Shown here piece by piece: positions 24,628-34,920 of a DNA stretch of 64,000 nucleotides; positions within the stretch are counted from its first letter, which is position 1, and each line of letters starts with the position of its first letter. Origin of the DNA: Talaromyces rugulosus (taxonomy: Eukaryota > Ascomycota > Eurotiomycetes > Eurotiales > Trichocomaceae); contig NC_049561.1 in the NCBI RefSeq assembly GCF_013368755.1, positions 6,510,001-6,574,000 on the forward strand. Direction: 5' to 3'. The translations under genes and the position numbers were made by a program. Below the pieces are notes generated by a model. The model was not told the DNA's origin. It was given only the letters and a program-made list of their open reading frames with translations, and searched no databases.

Positions 24628-26678
24628 CTAAAACTCAAACTCCTTCCGGAACACATCCACATCCATGCCCGAAACCACCATGTCCGCGAGATCACGCCGC
24701 CCCATTGACGTAAAAACTCGTCGTAGCGTGTCGTATAGATTTGTACTCTGGTTCTGGCTAATATGGATCATTCGCTCCAGCTCGCCATCGTCGATACCGT
24801 CGACGCCTTCGACAATCTCGCGCGCCCGCTCGCGACCTTGCTGCTCCACCACCTTGTGCATCCCCAGCGCGCCGAGTAGGTGCTGCGCGGCTTCGGGGAA
24901 GCAGCCAATGTTGATGCACGAGACTCCCAGATTGTAGCGCGCCCGCACAAAGTTGGGGTTGATGGTGAGTGCCTTTTCGTATGCCTCGATGGCTTCCTCC
25001 GAGCGTCCGGAGTTGGCGAGCGTGGCGCCGAGGCGGTTCCATAGCAAGTGTACTTGTTCCTGCTGGTTCGATGTGCCGGATTCCGTCGACGCCAGCGCGG
25101 CAGAGAAGCAGTCGACAGCCTTTTCGTACTCTTCGGCACAGTAAAATAAAACTCCCAGGCCAACCTGCACGTCTGGGTCCATTTGGGCTCCGGATGGTGA
25201 CAGTTGTGCCGCTTGGATGAATAGATCAGTAACTTTGTCGTGAAGTAGTTGTCGGTCAGTAAAACCGACATCGCCGTCGGATGACAGGTTGTTCGGGTCG
25301 ATAATTTGAGGGTATTTTACAGAGAGCCAGCGCTCCAGCGTGCGGTATGCCGTCGAGTCATAGCCCTCGTTGGTGTACGAGACAGCCAGTCCCATCAGAG
25401 CGTCCAGGTTGTTGGCGTCCAACTTGAGTGCTTGTTCTAATGCCCGAATCGCTGGGCTCTCCTTTTCGTTTTGCGCCTGGGCAGCTCCAAGCATGGTCCA
25501 CGCCTGGATGTGTGTCGCATCCTTTTGAGCTGCGGCTTCAAAGGCCAGGGCTGCCAATGACAGATTCCCACCCTCTCGCATAATCTTGACACCTTCTTCA
25601 AACGGATTATTCACCGCGCGGAAAGCATTGTCTTCTTCAAACAGATAGTCGCCCAACTGGGGGTCCCGGAATCGAGTGTTGAGGCTATCAAAGCCCTCCC
25701 ACTCGTGGAGATCGCCCATGTGAAGATTCTCAACCTCTTTAAAATCAAGATCTTCCTCGGCAAGTTTTCTAGAAGCCAATGGATTCTCAGCTCGGGCTTT
25801 TTCCCACACACGTTCAAAGTCGTGAAATTCTGTGCTGTCGGGATTGCTGGTAAAGACTGACCTGTCAAGTTCATCGAGTTCTGCTTCCATGGCCCTGTTG
25901 GCCTGGTCATCAAGACCGTGTTGATCGGCCGACTCCATCTCAGCAAACTGTTCCTCCCAGTTCGTATCGTCCAGTTCAACCATACGACCCTTGCCCTTGT
26001 CCTGTGCTGACGACTCCATGGGTTGTTGGTGCTGCATCGGGCTATTAAACGACTGACCGCCCATCATCCCCATCATTCCCATACCGCCCATGCCGCCCAT
26101 ACCCGAATAGCCACCCATCATCGGTCTTTGATATCCGCCCATCATCGGCGACTGTGTCGACGCAGCCGGACTGCCCTGTCGCACATGATTCTGTTGCTGG
26201 AAACGAGCAAACTCTGCCGGAGCAAAGCCTCCTCCTGGCGCACCGTTGAAAGTCGATGCATTGGGGCTCTGAAACGCTGCTTCCATGCGGGCTTGCTCGC
26301 CAGGGTCGAATTCGGCCGCCCAGCCGGGCGATCCCGTGCGTTGGGGTGCGTTGTGTAGGGTTTCGAGTTCTCGGCGCATGTGGTCCATGACAAAGGGTTG
26401 GCCGGGGGCTTGGCCGGGTTGTTGCATGAATTCGTCCATCATCTGGTTATAGTAACATCCAAGTTAGGTTTTCTTGTCTTGTGCTAAACCAACAAAAAAA
26501 GGCATACCTGATCCCCCGGGCCTGTCATTCCGTGAGAGCGCATGCTCTCCTGCATGCCTCCAGGGCCTCTGCCCACCAGCCGATCCCGCTGTAGCGACTT
26601 GTCATCTTGGACATGTTTGGTGAATTGTGTCAACGGGTTGCCAGCCGTAGAACACTCGGCACCACCGAGGAAAGACAT
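24628..26678 (-). CDS. pex5: Peroxisomal PTS1 receptor PEX5
   Basis: Exon 1 is 26678-26508 and exon 2 is 26442-24628, with a 65-bp GTATGC...CAG intron; the product is 661 residues. The receptor binds C-terminal SKL-type signals and carries matrix proteins into peroxisomes. The N-terminus MSFLGGAECSTAGNPL contains the conserved cysteine (C9) that is monoubiquitinated for receptor recycling. WxxxF/Y-type motifs for the PEX13/PEX14 docking complex are seen as WAAEF and WEEQF. A Gly/Met-rich linker (GGMGGMGMMGMMGG) lies between them. The C-terminal half carries tetratricopeptide repeats, for example AWTMLGAAQAQNEKE and WNRLGATLANSGRSEEAI. The CCTCGG element at 26897 fits fatty-acid induction. Confidence 0.97.
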
Positions 26679-26896
26679 GGCGAAGGGAAGTCTTGGTGCC
26701 GGGTTGCGAGTGTAAATACAAAAACCAAAAAAAAATCAAATGTCAAATATCTATATGTCAAAAGACGTTCCTTTCTATCGAGAAAACAGTGGAAGAAGGC
26801 GAGGTGAAGGAGTATGAGGGGCGTTGGTGCCGAGAACGTGATCGTGATCGTGGTGATCGGTAATCCGTGTGGGGTAAGCCGTGTCAGGTCAGGATG

Positions 26897-26902
26897 CCTC
26901 GG
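26897..26902 (+). promoter_or_regulatory. CCTCGG fatty-acid response element of PEX5
   Basis: CCTCGG about 220 bp upstream of the PEX5 start codon. This is the core bound by the Zn2Cys6 regulators FarA/FarB, which induce beta-oxidation and peroxisome genes in Aspergillus. A reverse copy (CCGAGG, 27071-27076) lies about 390 bp upstream. Function here is inferred. Confidence 0.5.
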
Positions 26903-27070
26903 TCTTGTACCCGCTGCCAATTTACTGTGACTGGCAGGAAAGAGAAATTGTTGATACAGGAGGGAAAGGGTAGAAAAATCAAGGTATAAAACAAATGAAG
27001 AAGAAACGAGACAATCCTAAAGATGCTCTCGGCATCATCAGCATCGACCCAGCACTCGGCTGGGGAAGAG

Positions 27071-27076
27071 CCGAGG
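27071..27076 (-). promoter_or_regulatory. Second CCTCGG-type element (reverse)
   Basis: CCGAGG on the plus strand, inside a block that recurs in diverged form at 32635. Together with the site at 26897 it gives the PEX5 promoter two FarA/FarB-type cores. Confidence 0.4.
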
Positions 27077-27724
27077 TACTCTGGGGTGGGTCACGTGGAG
27101 GCGACTTTGCTGGCCAATCACAAACACGCAACAATAGAGGCTTCAAATGTTTCAGCAAACAGCCTCCAAAGAGAACCAATAAGAACTTGTAAAATCAGGT
27201 TTAGTTAAGTAGAGAGGCAGGAAAGATACTTTCCTGTTTAGAAAGATAATCTAGGATTTTTCAATATGTTAAAAGGTTCAAATGTTTTTGTATAAAACGG
27301 AGATACATTGATACCAGTTGACATCGGCTGATATATCAATGATATATTGATTTCAACAACATTGTCATAAACATGATTAAACTGTCAATTTATTACATGT
27401 AGGTCTTAGTGAGGTTCTTTATTTTGTTAAATATCTAATTTCGCAAGTGCCGGTTCAAGTATCAATGGCTCTTTAATCATAGTAATATACTAGAAATTGG
27501 TCTTTGTTTGCTAAGTAACACGGACGATGAGAAAAGACAAATATCAGGCTGGTTCTACAACTTTGAATTTTGTGTTAGTTGTCAAGTCTTGCCCCAATCA
27601 TATACAGCTGGTTGATTTTGGACTGTCATTGTCCTGTACATCATACAGACCGCTTGGATCACTGTCCTGATAGGCGGTAGCACAAAGCCAGTGTCGGGAT
27701 TCTTGCGCTCAAATAATGGCCAGG

Positions 27725-30622
27725 CTAGGTCTTTTCGATGATCATACGCTTAATATCTTCCAGCTCTACAGCACCATATGTGTCGGCCAACAACTCGATA
27801 ACACCAGCTGTCGAGATTTCCGGGTCCCAACGGTCCGCCGCAACCACAGCATCAACATCAGCACCGCCCTCCAAAAAGAGGCGTAAAATCTCTGCCCACC
27901 GCGCAGTGCCGTTCGGATCAGTGTCAAAATATTCTATCATGCGCCGGCGGCGCGCTTCTCGGAGATGCCGTAAAAGGTTCACCCACGAACTCATTGGGAC
28001 TCTAGTTTCAAAGTCAGTGTACTCGTGGTTCGGGCCGGGGTTGATGCGATGTGGCCGATTGAGAAGATTCCGAACCATGCAGGGATCCGATAGTGGGTAA
28101 ATAGTCCTCTTTTGCGAGCATAGAAACTCGGTTGCATACGTGAGAAGGGGAGTGGCTTTCTCGTCTATATCTGGCATCCTGTCGTTGCTGAGAACACCTT
28201 CGTTGTCTTGCAATATGCATGCGTCTAGTTCTTCAGAAACGTAGGTCGTCAAGCCAAACTTGGTGGCTAAACATAGGAAAGGATGCCATATTGGAGGCGC
28301 CTTCTTCCGAACTTGGAAGAATCCGAAAGCGTTGGCAGCCCAATGGTCGTACGGATCCGCCTTGCCATCCCACAGCCACGATAGAGTTTTATTGAGCTGG
28401 TTTAGAAACCGACGTTGTATATTCCTCGTATCGACCACAATATATCTAGAGTGAGTCATGGCGAGAGTCACGTCCGGCCACCACTCGTCAAGCCGTCGAT
28501 GATGCTCGACTTCTTCTATCGGTCTTTTGAGCCGGAGAACATATGATCGCAACAGCCGTAAATGGGGGTCGAAGTCAGCTGGTATTCTCTGTTCAAGCCG
28601 CCTATGTACATGATCAACTCGCAGCCAATCGCGTACTGTGCGATGAATGAAGGTGACTTTGTTGTCTGCTAGTTGGCGTAGAGATGCACCGTCGTCAACT
28701 CCGCTGTTGTCTGAGAATCTTTGAGTACGATGGCGACCTTGACTTTGGTTCCCCTGAAGGCCTAAAAGCCCAGCAAATCGCTGGAGCATGCGCTCGACAG
28801 TGTCGCTACAGCGTCCCTGAATAAACGTGTCGGATACCTTTGTCACCTCCCCGTTGACGGCATAGTCGTCGTCGTCTTGCTCGAGTGCAAAGGCTAGTTC
28901 CCATACCGTGAGGGAGCCGGCTGATACGTCGTTTACAAAGCTAGCTACCATCTCTCGGGATTCGATCAGGAAAAGAAAACTTGCCGTCTCGGCGAGCTGA
29001 ACGTCAGTTTGATCCTGAAACAAGAACTTTTCGTACAAGCCTTCTAGCTCGGCTGGAAGTTGGTCCAATCTTTCCCGCAATCCGGAAACACCGGATTCCA
29101 GATTAAACCCTTTGAGGATGTCGTCCAAAGCTAGCTTGATCCATAAGAAGACCCCGTCTGCCCGGTCAACTATCATCTGGCACAATGTCTCTGTCCCTTG
29201 AGTATCACGTCTGAGAACGCGACGAACAGCAACACTTTCTTCTAGCTTGTCAGCAGCGTATCGATACAGGTCGTTCTCCGTGATTTCTTGTAATTTGATA
29301 CTAGGTCCTGTGGTTTGAAATGCAACTTCGAACACATCCCAAGGACGCGAAGAGAGACACATTTTGATGTTCCTACCAAGGCCGAGACCTTTAAAAAATC
29401 CGACGAGTGCCTGGTGATCATCCTCGAATTCATCAAGGCCGTCAATGAACAGACAGGTTTTCATTTCTGGGCGTGCTACACCCACGTATAGTTGAAAGGC
29501 ATCCAGGAGCTCATCCAAGTCCCATTCGAGGTGGAGGGCGATCCTCTCCTTGGAGGTCATGGTGCGGATCTTGTTCCACAGGCTGGGGAAAGTGCGAGGC
29601 ATGAGATGTGGGTTGGCCGAGAGCAACTGGTACAAAAGAGACCTGAGCAGTCCGCTTTCGGACCGCTGCTCCTGGCTCCCACTGGCCCAGGAGAAGAATC
29701 CTGCGGTCGAGACGGGTTGTGAACCTGCCCATTTCCGAAGTAAAGTCTGTGTGGCAGGGTGTTTGTAAAGATACTTCATCAGGGTTGATTTACCGGACCC
29801 GGGCTTGCCCGTCATCCAGTATATGGGCTCGGGGTCGTTCGTCTCGAGCCATGCGGCAAATCCGTGTCGAAAGTCATCCTTCTTTGGGTCCTGGCAATCA
29901 TCTGCACCAAAGATCCAGTCGAACGTTTTATCATGTGCTTTAGCAACACTATTTTCCCGGTCAGACATGCCTTTAAACGCCAGGGTATCGAGAATAAATT
30001 CATTGAGGAGGCTAACTGGAGCGTATCTAGGCTGCGAAGGCTTCCTCGACGCAAGTACGCTCACGATACTCTCGGGGAGAGAACTGATTGTACTCGGAGT
30101 AGACTGTGATTCTCCTTCATTTCTGTCTGTTAACTGTATTCGGGACGTATTGAACCTGAGGCGCGAGAGAGCTTGTTCGTCTTCGACAAGGACACTATTG
30201 GAAACGAATGAGAAACATAGATGGTCCACGCTGGGTGGATCAACTTACTCTGATCCAGGGTTTAGAGTTTGGTATTGGCGCATGAGAGCAACAATCCGTG
30301 TTACAAGAGCTTCGATGGCGTCTTGCGTCCATACATCACGGAGCCGGGACGCCTCTTCATGGACAAGATTCTCAGCGCGATCAAGACGTACCGCAAGGTC
30401 GCGTCCCACTTTGCGACACGCATGAACAAGGGCCGCGGTTTCACCTATATCAACCGCTGTCGTGTTGAGCAGCGACTGAATGGTGTGACGGAGATTCGTA
30501 GATGCGCTGGTCAGATCATGTTTCTCTGCAGGATTGAACTGTTGTCCGTCCGCCCATGCCGCCTGGCATACAGCAGCAGATGCTATCAGAAACCGGGAGA
30601 TAGCATCATCCATGGTGATCAT
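27725..30622 (-). CDS. STAND-type NACHT NTPase (fungal NLR-like)
   Basis: Two exons, 30622-30249 and 30194-27725, with a GTAAGT...TAG intron of 54 bp, give 947 residues (944 from the next Met at 30613). An alpha-helical N-terminal domain (MDDAISRFLIASAAVCQAAW) precedes the NACHT ATPase. Walker A is GKPGSGKSTL near residue 250, and Walker B is CLFIDGLDEF. A sensor-like CLSSRPWDVF is also present. A helical region of the type called DUF7791 (SFLFLIESREM, KVTFIHRTVRDWL) follows. No ankyrin, WD or TPR repeats were seen; the C-terminus has only a single ankyrin-like stretch (LRLFLEGGADVDAVVAADRW). Relatives act in non-self recognition and programmed cell death in fungi, which is an inference here. 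A transposon ends 65 bp from the start codon. Confidence 0.9.
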
Positions 30623-30687
30623 TAGCGATTTTGAGACCTGGTTGAATGAATGAATGATATTTATTCTTACGCCCGGATAGGGCACTA

Positions 30688-30735
30688 ACGTATTTTATAA
30701 CCCTCCCGGGCCACATAAGCCTGCCGGGCCACCCT
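30688..30735 (+). repeat. Left terminal inverted repeat (48 bp)
   Basis: Begins ACGTATTTTATAACCC and is an exact reverse complement of 32516-32563. It is preceded by TA at 30686-30687. Confidence 0.95.
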
Positions 30736-30794
30736 CTCAATTTTCTCCCACTTTCAACCCAACATAAATTTGAAAATCGAATAACCACGCCAAT

Positions 30795-32455
30795 ATGCCT
30801 CGGAACACTGCAAAAAAGGCCTTAAATGATGAGGGAAGAATTCAGCTTGCTATAAACGCGTTAAATAAAGGTCAAATCTCCAGTGTGCGCGAAGCAGCAC
30901 GCATTTTTGGTATACCAAGGTCGACACTCCAAGGCAGGCAGCAGGGTCGCTTGTACTGCCTAGAAAAGCGCGGATTCAACACTAAATTATTAAAAACTGA
31001 GGAAATTGCGCTTCATGAGTGGATTATATTTATAGATAAGCGTGGCTGTCCTGTTAGGCCTTCTATAGTAGAGTAAATAGCTAATTATTTGTTTGTAAAA
31101 CGTAATTCCATTACTTCGCCACCTACCATTAGTAAATACTGGGTGAGCAATTATTTAAAATAGTATTAAAATCTTAAGACTCGTTACATTTGAAAGTACA
31201 ATTATAAGCGCGCTTTATGCGAGGATCCAACACTTATTAGTGGCTTTTTTGATGATTTTGAACGTGTTTTTGCCGACTACAGAGTCCATAAAGAAGATAT
31301 TTGGAATTTTAATAAGACTAGGTTCGCTATAAGCATCATATCTACTACGAAAGTTGTATACAGCTCTAATCGCAAGGAAAAACCTCGTCTACTGCAGCCT
31401 GGAAATCGGGAATAGATCACAGCTATGGAATATATAAGCACGCATAGAATCGTATTACCTTCGCTTATTATATTAAAGTCAGTCAACAAGCTGCTTAATT
31501 AATATAATCTACCTTCCCTACCACCTGATTGGTCAATTACTGAGTCACCAAACAGTTAGACGTCTGACGAACTTAGGATCAAGTGGCTTCAAAAGATTTT
31601 TAACCCTTGTACGAGGCTATTTACAAAAGAAAGGTATCGCATTCTTGTTCTTGATGGGCATAGCAGTCATCTTACACCCAAATTCGATCAGTACTGCACT
31701 ACGAATAACATTATTCCTGTATGCATGCCGCCACACTCGTCGCACCTGCTTCAACCGCTCAATGTAAATATTTTCGCGGTTCTCAAGCGCTTATATGGGC
31801 ACGTGGTTGAGAAGCAGATGCGCTATAGTGTCAACCATATTGATAAAGACGATTTTCTTACGATGTACGCGGAAATCTAGGATAAAGCCTATACCATATA
31901 AAATATTAAAAGTGGCTTTGCAGCGATTGACATTTCTCTATTTGACCGTGAACGTGTGCTATTGAGGCTTAACATCCAATTACGAACACCTACACCACCA
32001 AGTACAAGTCATTTCTCTGCAAATTAATCGCCAAAAACACCACATAATATAAAAAACCTAATTTATTAAATAAACATTATAGAGCGGCTTATAAGACAGC
32101 ATTCTACCCATCCAAATTCACTCACTAAGCGCGTATTAGACCAGTTGATAAAAGGGTGCTCTTTGGCCATGAATTCTGCCACTATTCTTGCGCAGGAAAA
32201 TCAGGAATTGAGAGCAGCGAACCATCACTAGAAGCAAAAGTGTACCATCTGGGGACGACCCCTCGATAGAACTGGGATTTTGACAGTTTTAGAAGGTTGT
32301 GAGATCACTGTAGTGGCGTTGACAGCTCAGGAAGCTTTACAATTGCCTAATCCGGAAGTAGCTTTGGGGGCACGCAGGCGCGCGCCGCGGACCTGTTCTA
32401 ATTATAACCAGGTTGGTCATATTCGCACGTACTGTCCGAACAATTTAGTATAGAA
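30795..32455 (+). pseudogene. Inactivated pogo/Fot1-like transposase
   Basis: ATG at 30795 opens 93 codons with a psq-type helix-turn-helix (REAARIFGIPRSTLQGR). The remainder can be followed through stops: DDFERVFADYRVHKEDIWNF, then the DDE piece RILVLDGHSSHLTPKFDQY and CMPPHSSHLLQPLNV, where the third catalytic Asp of the family reads Asn, then SGFAAIDISLFD. A CCHC-like knuckle ends the frame (CSNYNQVGHIRTYC), with its second Cys changed to Tyr. Stops replace expected Trp or Gln codons (NRE-stop-ITAM, AEI-stop-DKA, LLN-stop-YNL), which fits C-to-T and G-to-A change at CpA/TpG, the mark of repeat-induced point mutation. Confidence 0.85.
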
Positions 32456-32515
32456 ATTATATAGTAAATGTGATAAACAGTAGCGTTTTGGTCAATGTAA
32501 GTCGATTTTACCGGT

Positions 32516-32563
32516 AGGGTGGCCCGGCAGGCTTATGTGGCCCGGGAGGGTTATAAAATACGT
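32516..32563 (-). repeat. Right terminal inverted repeat (48 bp)
   Basis: Exact reverse complement of the left repeat, followed by TA at 32564-32565. Confidence 0.95.
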
Positions 32564-32565
32564 TA

Positions 32566-32850
32566 TGTTTTAGGAGATAATAACATTTGAAGTTAGGTGA
32601 GTCACTTTCTTTGAGAGGATCTCAATTAGGAATGGCCGAGGTACTGGGGGCGTATTTACTGGCCAATCACGAGCACGAAACAATACTGATTATTCAGACA
32701 TGTTGAACAGCTGGATTTATCTGTAGGATATAAAAATTTTATACCTGTTATAAACGGTTGTATATCTATAAGCTTCAAGTCATTATGTACTAGTATATAT
32801 CTACAATATCAGTTGGTGTATACATGAAACGGACAGCACGTCAATATGTA
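32566..32850. other. Spacer with a block related to 27070-27137
   Basis: The segment 32635-32684 shares GCCGAGGTACT and CTGGCCAATCAC with the PEX5 upstream region. No gene is seen in this spacer. Confidence 0.5.
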
Positions 32851-34920
32851 CTATCGAGCAGGCATCTCGGAAGGCAATCCAGTACCATCCAATTCAGCCG
32901 GAGGAATTGAACGACCGCCGTATAACTCAGCAGTCTGGTATGGTCCAGCAGGAGGAATTGAACGACTGTCGTATAGCTCAGCAGTCTGGTATAACCCAGC
33001 CACTGGTAATTCCGGAACTGCAGGAACTGCAGGAACAGGTTTAAAGCCAGTGCTCTCTCCCAGACCACTAGCTTTCGCTCTCTGTCGGTGGGTGAAAAAC
33101 ACTGCTGCTGCTATAATTGCGACTCCAAGAATCACTCCGACAACGATTCCGGCTATTGCTCCTCCACTGAGTCCGCTGTGCGAATTGCCGCTAACATTAG
33201 GAGTACTTGGGTTGGAGCCGGCGCCTAGAAAAAATTAGGTCAAGTTATAAAGATGAGAAATAACAAGTTCGTACCTGCAGATCCAGTAGTACTCGATGGG
33301 GTCGAGGTAGAGGTAGATGTAGATGTAGGAGCAGCAGCGGTCAGCGTCTGGTATGTACAACGTGGGGCGGTGGTCACATATGCTGGGTTTTTGGTAGCAT
33401 ACGAATCCGAGCCAAACAACAAGCAGTTTTTATTGTCCGAATCTGAGCTCTGCTCCGTATTGTTGCTCATCAACAGCGAGAGCTGCGTCGTGGTGTTGCA
33501 CATTGAGTACATGCCATATTCTCCAAGCGTTGCATTCGTAATCAACCCCTCGCACAAACTCTGGTCTTCGAGACCGCAGACGTTTTGTACGATATCAGTA
33601 TACGTTGTACTGTTGAGGTCAGGAAGCAATTGGCAGTAGCTTTGTTGCTGCAAACAGCTGCAATATTTAGCATCGGGCTGCGGGGGTAGGGTCGGTGATG
33701 CTTCCCAAGACCCCTTTGTGACTGCTGGACAAGAGGTTGGAGTGTTGGTGGGCGTGTATGATGCCGAATTTGTTGGGGATAGGGTTATGCTGGCGATTTG
33801 GCTTGAAAAGGACGAATACGCACTGCCCTTTTCGACCGATTGACCACTGGCGTTGACCAGTCCTAAAGTAGATTTGACGCATGAGCATTCTAAATTAAAG
33901 AAAGGGGAGAGCGGAATAAATACCATAAGCAGGCCCTGCATAGGTATACCAAATGCCACCTGACCAGTACGGGGTCATTTCAGAGCCGTAAAGCGCGGCT
34001 ATACTGGTAAAGCTCGGCGATATCTGACAGCCGTACTGCGATATGAAGACTGGGACAGAATAGTCTTTAATCCAATCGGTCCATTGGTCATAACCACTGG
34101 TTTCCATGGTCGCGTTCCCGCACCATGAGTAGATAGATGCACCATAAATGTCAACCGAATCCGCGCTTTCACCGCAATTGAAGTAGGCCAGTGTCCCCGC
34201 CCCGGAGCTACCGGTAAATCCGGTATCGTCAATTCCAACTGGGATGTTTCTGTATCCTTTGCTCGCAATATAGGCCTTGACGTCTCGCACTGCTGCTTTG
34301 AAAAGCGGGACCGTCGCGGTGGAGTTGGCGCCCCCGATTGTCACCTCGTCGACGAGGAATGCGAGAATGTTGTTGTACTGAGCAAATGCATCGACGATAT
34401 CGGTCTTTTCCGAGAAATCCTCTGTCGTCCAAGCCCCGTTGATGCCCGCCGTGTTCAATTCTCGCAGGTATGGGATCACGTAGATGCCGGCGTCCTGAAG
34501 CAGCCCCATGCAATAGTCGTGGTTCTGGGTCGCGTCTACATTGAAGACGGAGATGGTGTTAATTCCCAGTTCCTGGAAAATTGGTACATCGCGACTGCAT
34601 GCCGTTTGCACCGCTAGATAGTCGGTTGTCGAGATGTCGATCGTGGCGAGGTCTCCTAAATACTTCTGGTATGCTAACCCTTTGATAAAACTGAAACACA
34701 AATTAGGTTTACTCTATTATATAGTTTCTTCGCACACAAGCTTACAACTGAGTGCCATTGGTCTTGTAAAAGAGTTTGGAGCCCTATCTTGTGATTTTAG
34801 CAAAACGCCCTTGCGATTCAGCCTAGGCTGATTTACCTGGATGACGATGGGATCAACGTCACAATACACCCCTGATACCAGAGCAAGAAGAAGCCATAAC
34901 CTGAGCCTGGAGTACCACAT
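32851..34920 (-). CDS. Divergent GH72 beta-1,3-glucanosyltransferase-like protein with X8 domain and TM tail
   Basis: Five exons (34920-34837, 34783-34746, 34690-33924, 33862-33275, 33224-32851) give 616 residues; introns are 50-61 bp. GH72 (Gas/Gel) enzymes elongate cell-wall beta-1,3-glucan. A signal peptide precedes GSKLFYKTNGTQFFIKGLAY and NHDYCMGLLQDAGIYVIPYL. The acid/base Glu is kept as E156 (FLVDEVT, although the usual N before it is D), but the nucleophile in the normal SEYGCN motif is Gln (Q259, ISQYGCQ). A Cys-rich X8/CBM43 domain follows (KYCSCLQQQSYCQ to CLLFGS), then a Thr/Ser linker. A transmembrane helix (about 516-538, AGIVVGVILGVAIIAAAVFF) and a cytosolic tail with a 17-residue tandem repeat replace the usual GPI signal. 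Probably a pseudoenzyme or altered-specificity wall sensor. Confidence 0.88.
32900..33001. repeat. Two tandem 51-bp units in the GH72 tail
   Basis: Units 32900-32950 and 32951-33001 differ at few positions and encode a 17-residue repeat of the form YQTAELY-x-x-RSIPPA in the cytosolic tail of the GH72-like protein. In-frame length keeps expansion or contraction tolerable. Confidence 0.85.

Larger units (their letters stand above)
26679..27724. other. PEX5 promoter and spacer to the NACHT gene
   Basis: About 1 kb. It holds the two CCTCGG-type elements, a CACGTG at about 27093 and a CCAAT box at about 27114. No coding exon supported. Confidence 0.6.
30688..32563 (+). mobile_element. pogo/Fot1-like DNA transposon, degenerate
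   Basis: 1876 bp bounded by perfect 48-bp terminal inverted repeats (30688-30735 and 32516-32563) and flanked on each side by TA, the target duplication of Tc1/mariner-pogo elements. Inside lies one transposase-derived frame set with an N-terminal psq/CENP-B-like helix-turn-helix, a DDE region and a C-terminal CCHC-like knuckle. The coding part has many stops, so the copy cannot make its own transposase, while the ends are intact. It sits 65 bp upstream of the NACHT start codon, within the expected promoter or 5' UTR. Confidence 0.92.

Noticed and set aside
33890..33923. 34-bp intron in the GH72-like gene
   Set aside because: Too short for a fungal intron; the longer version to 33863 restores the family sequence YGLV and is 61 bp.
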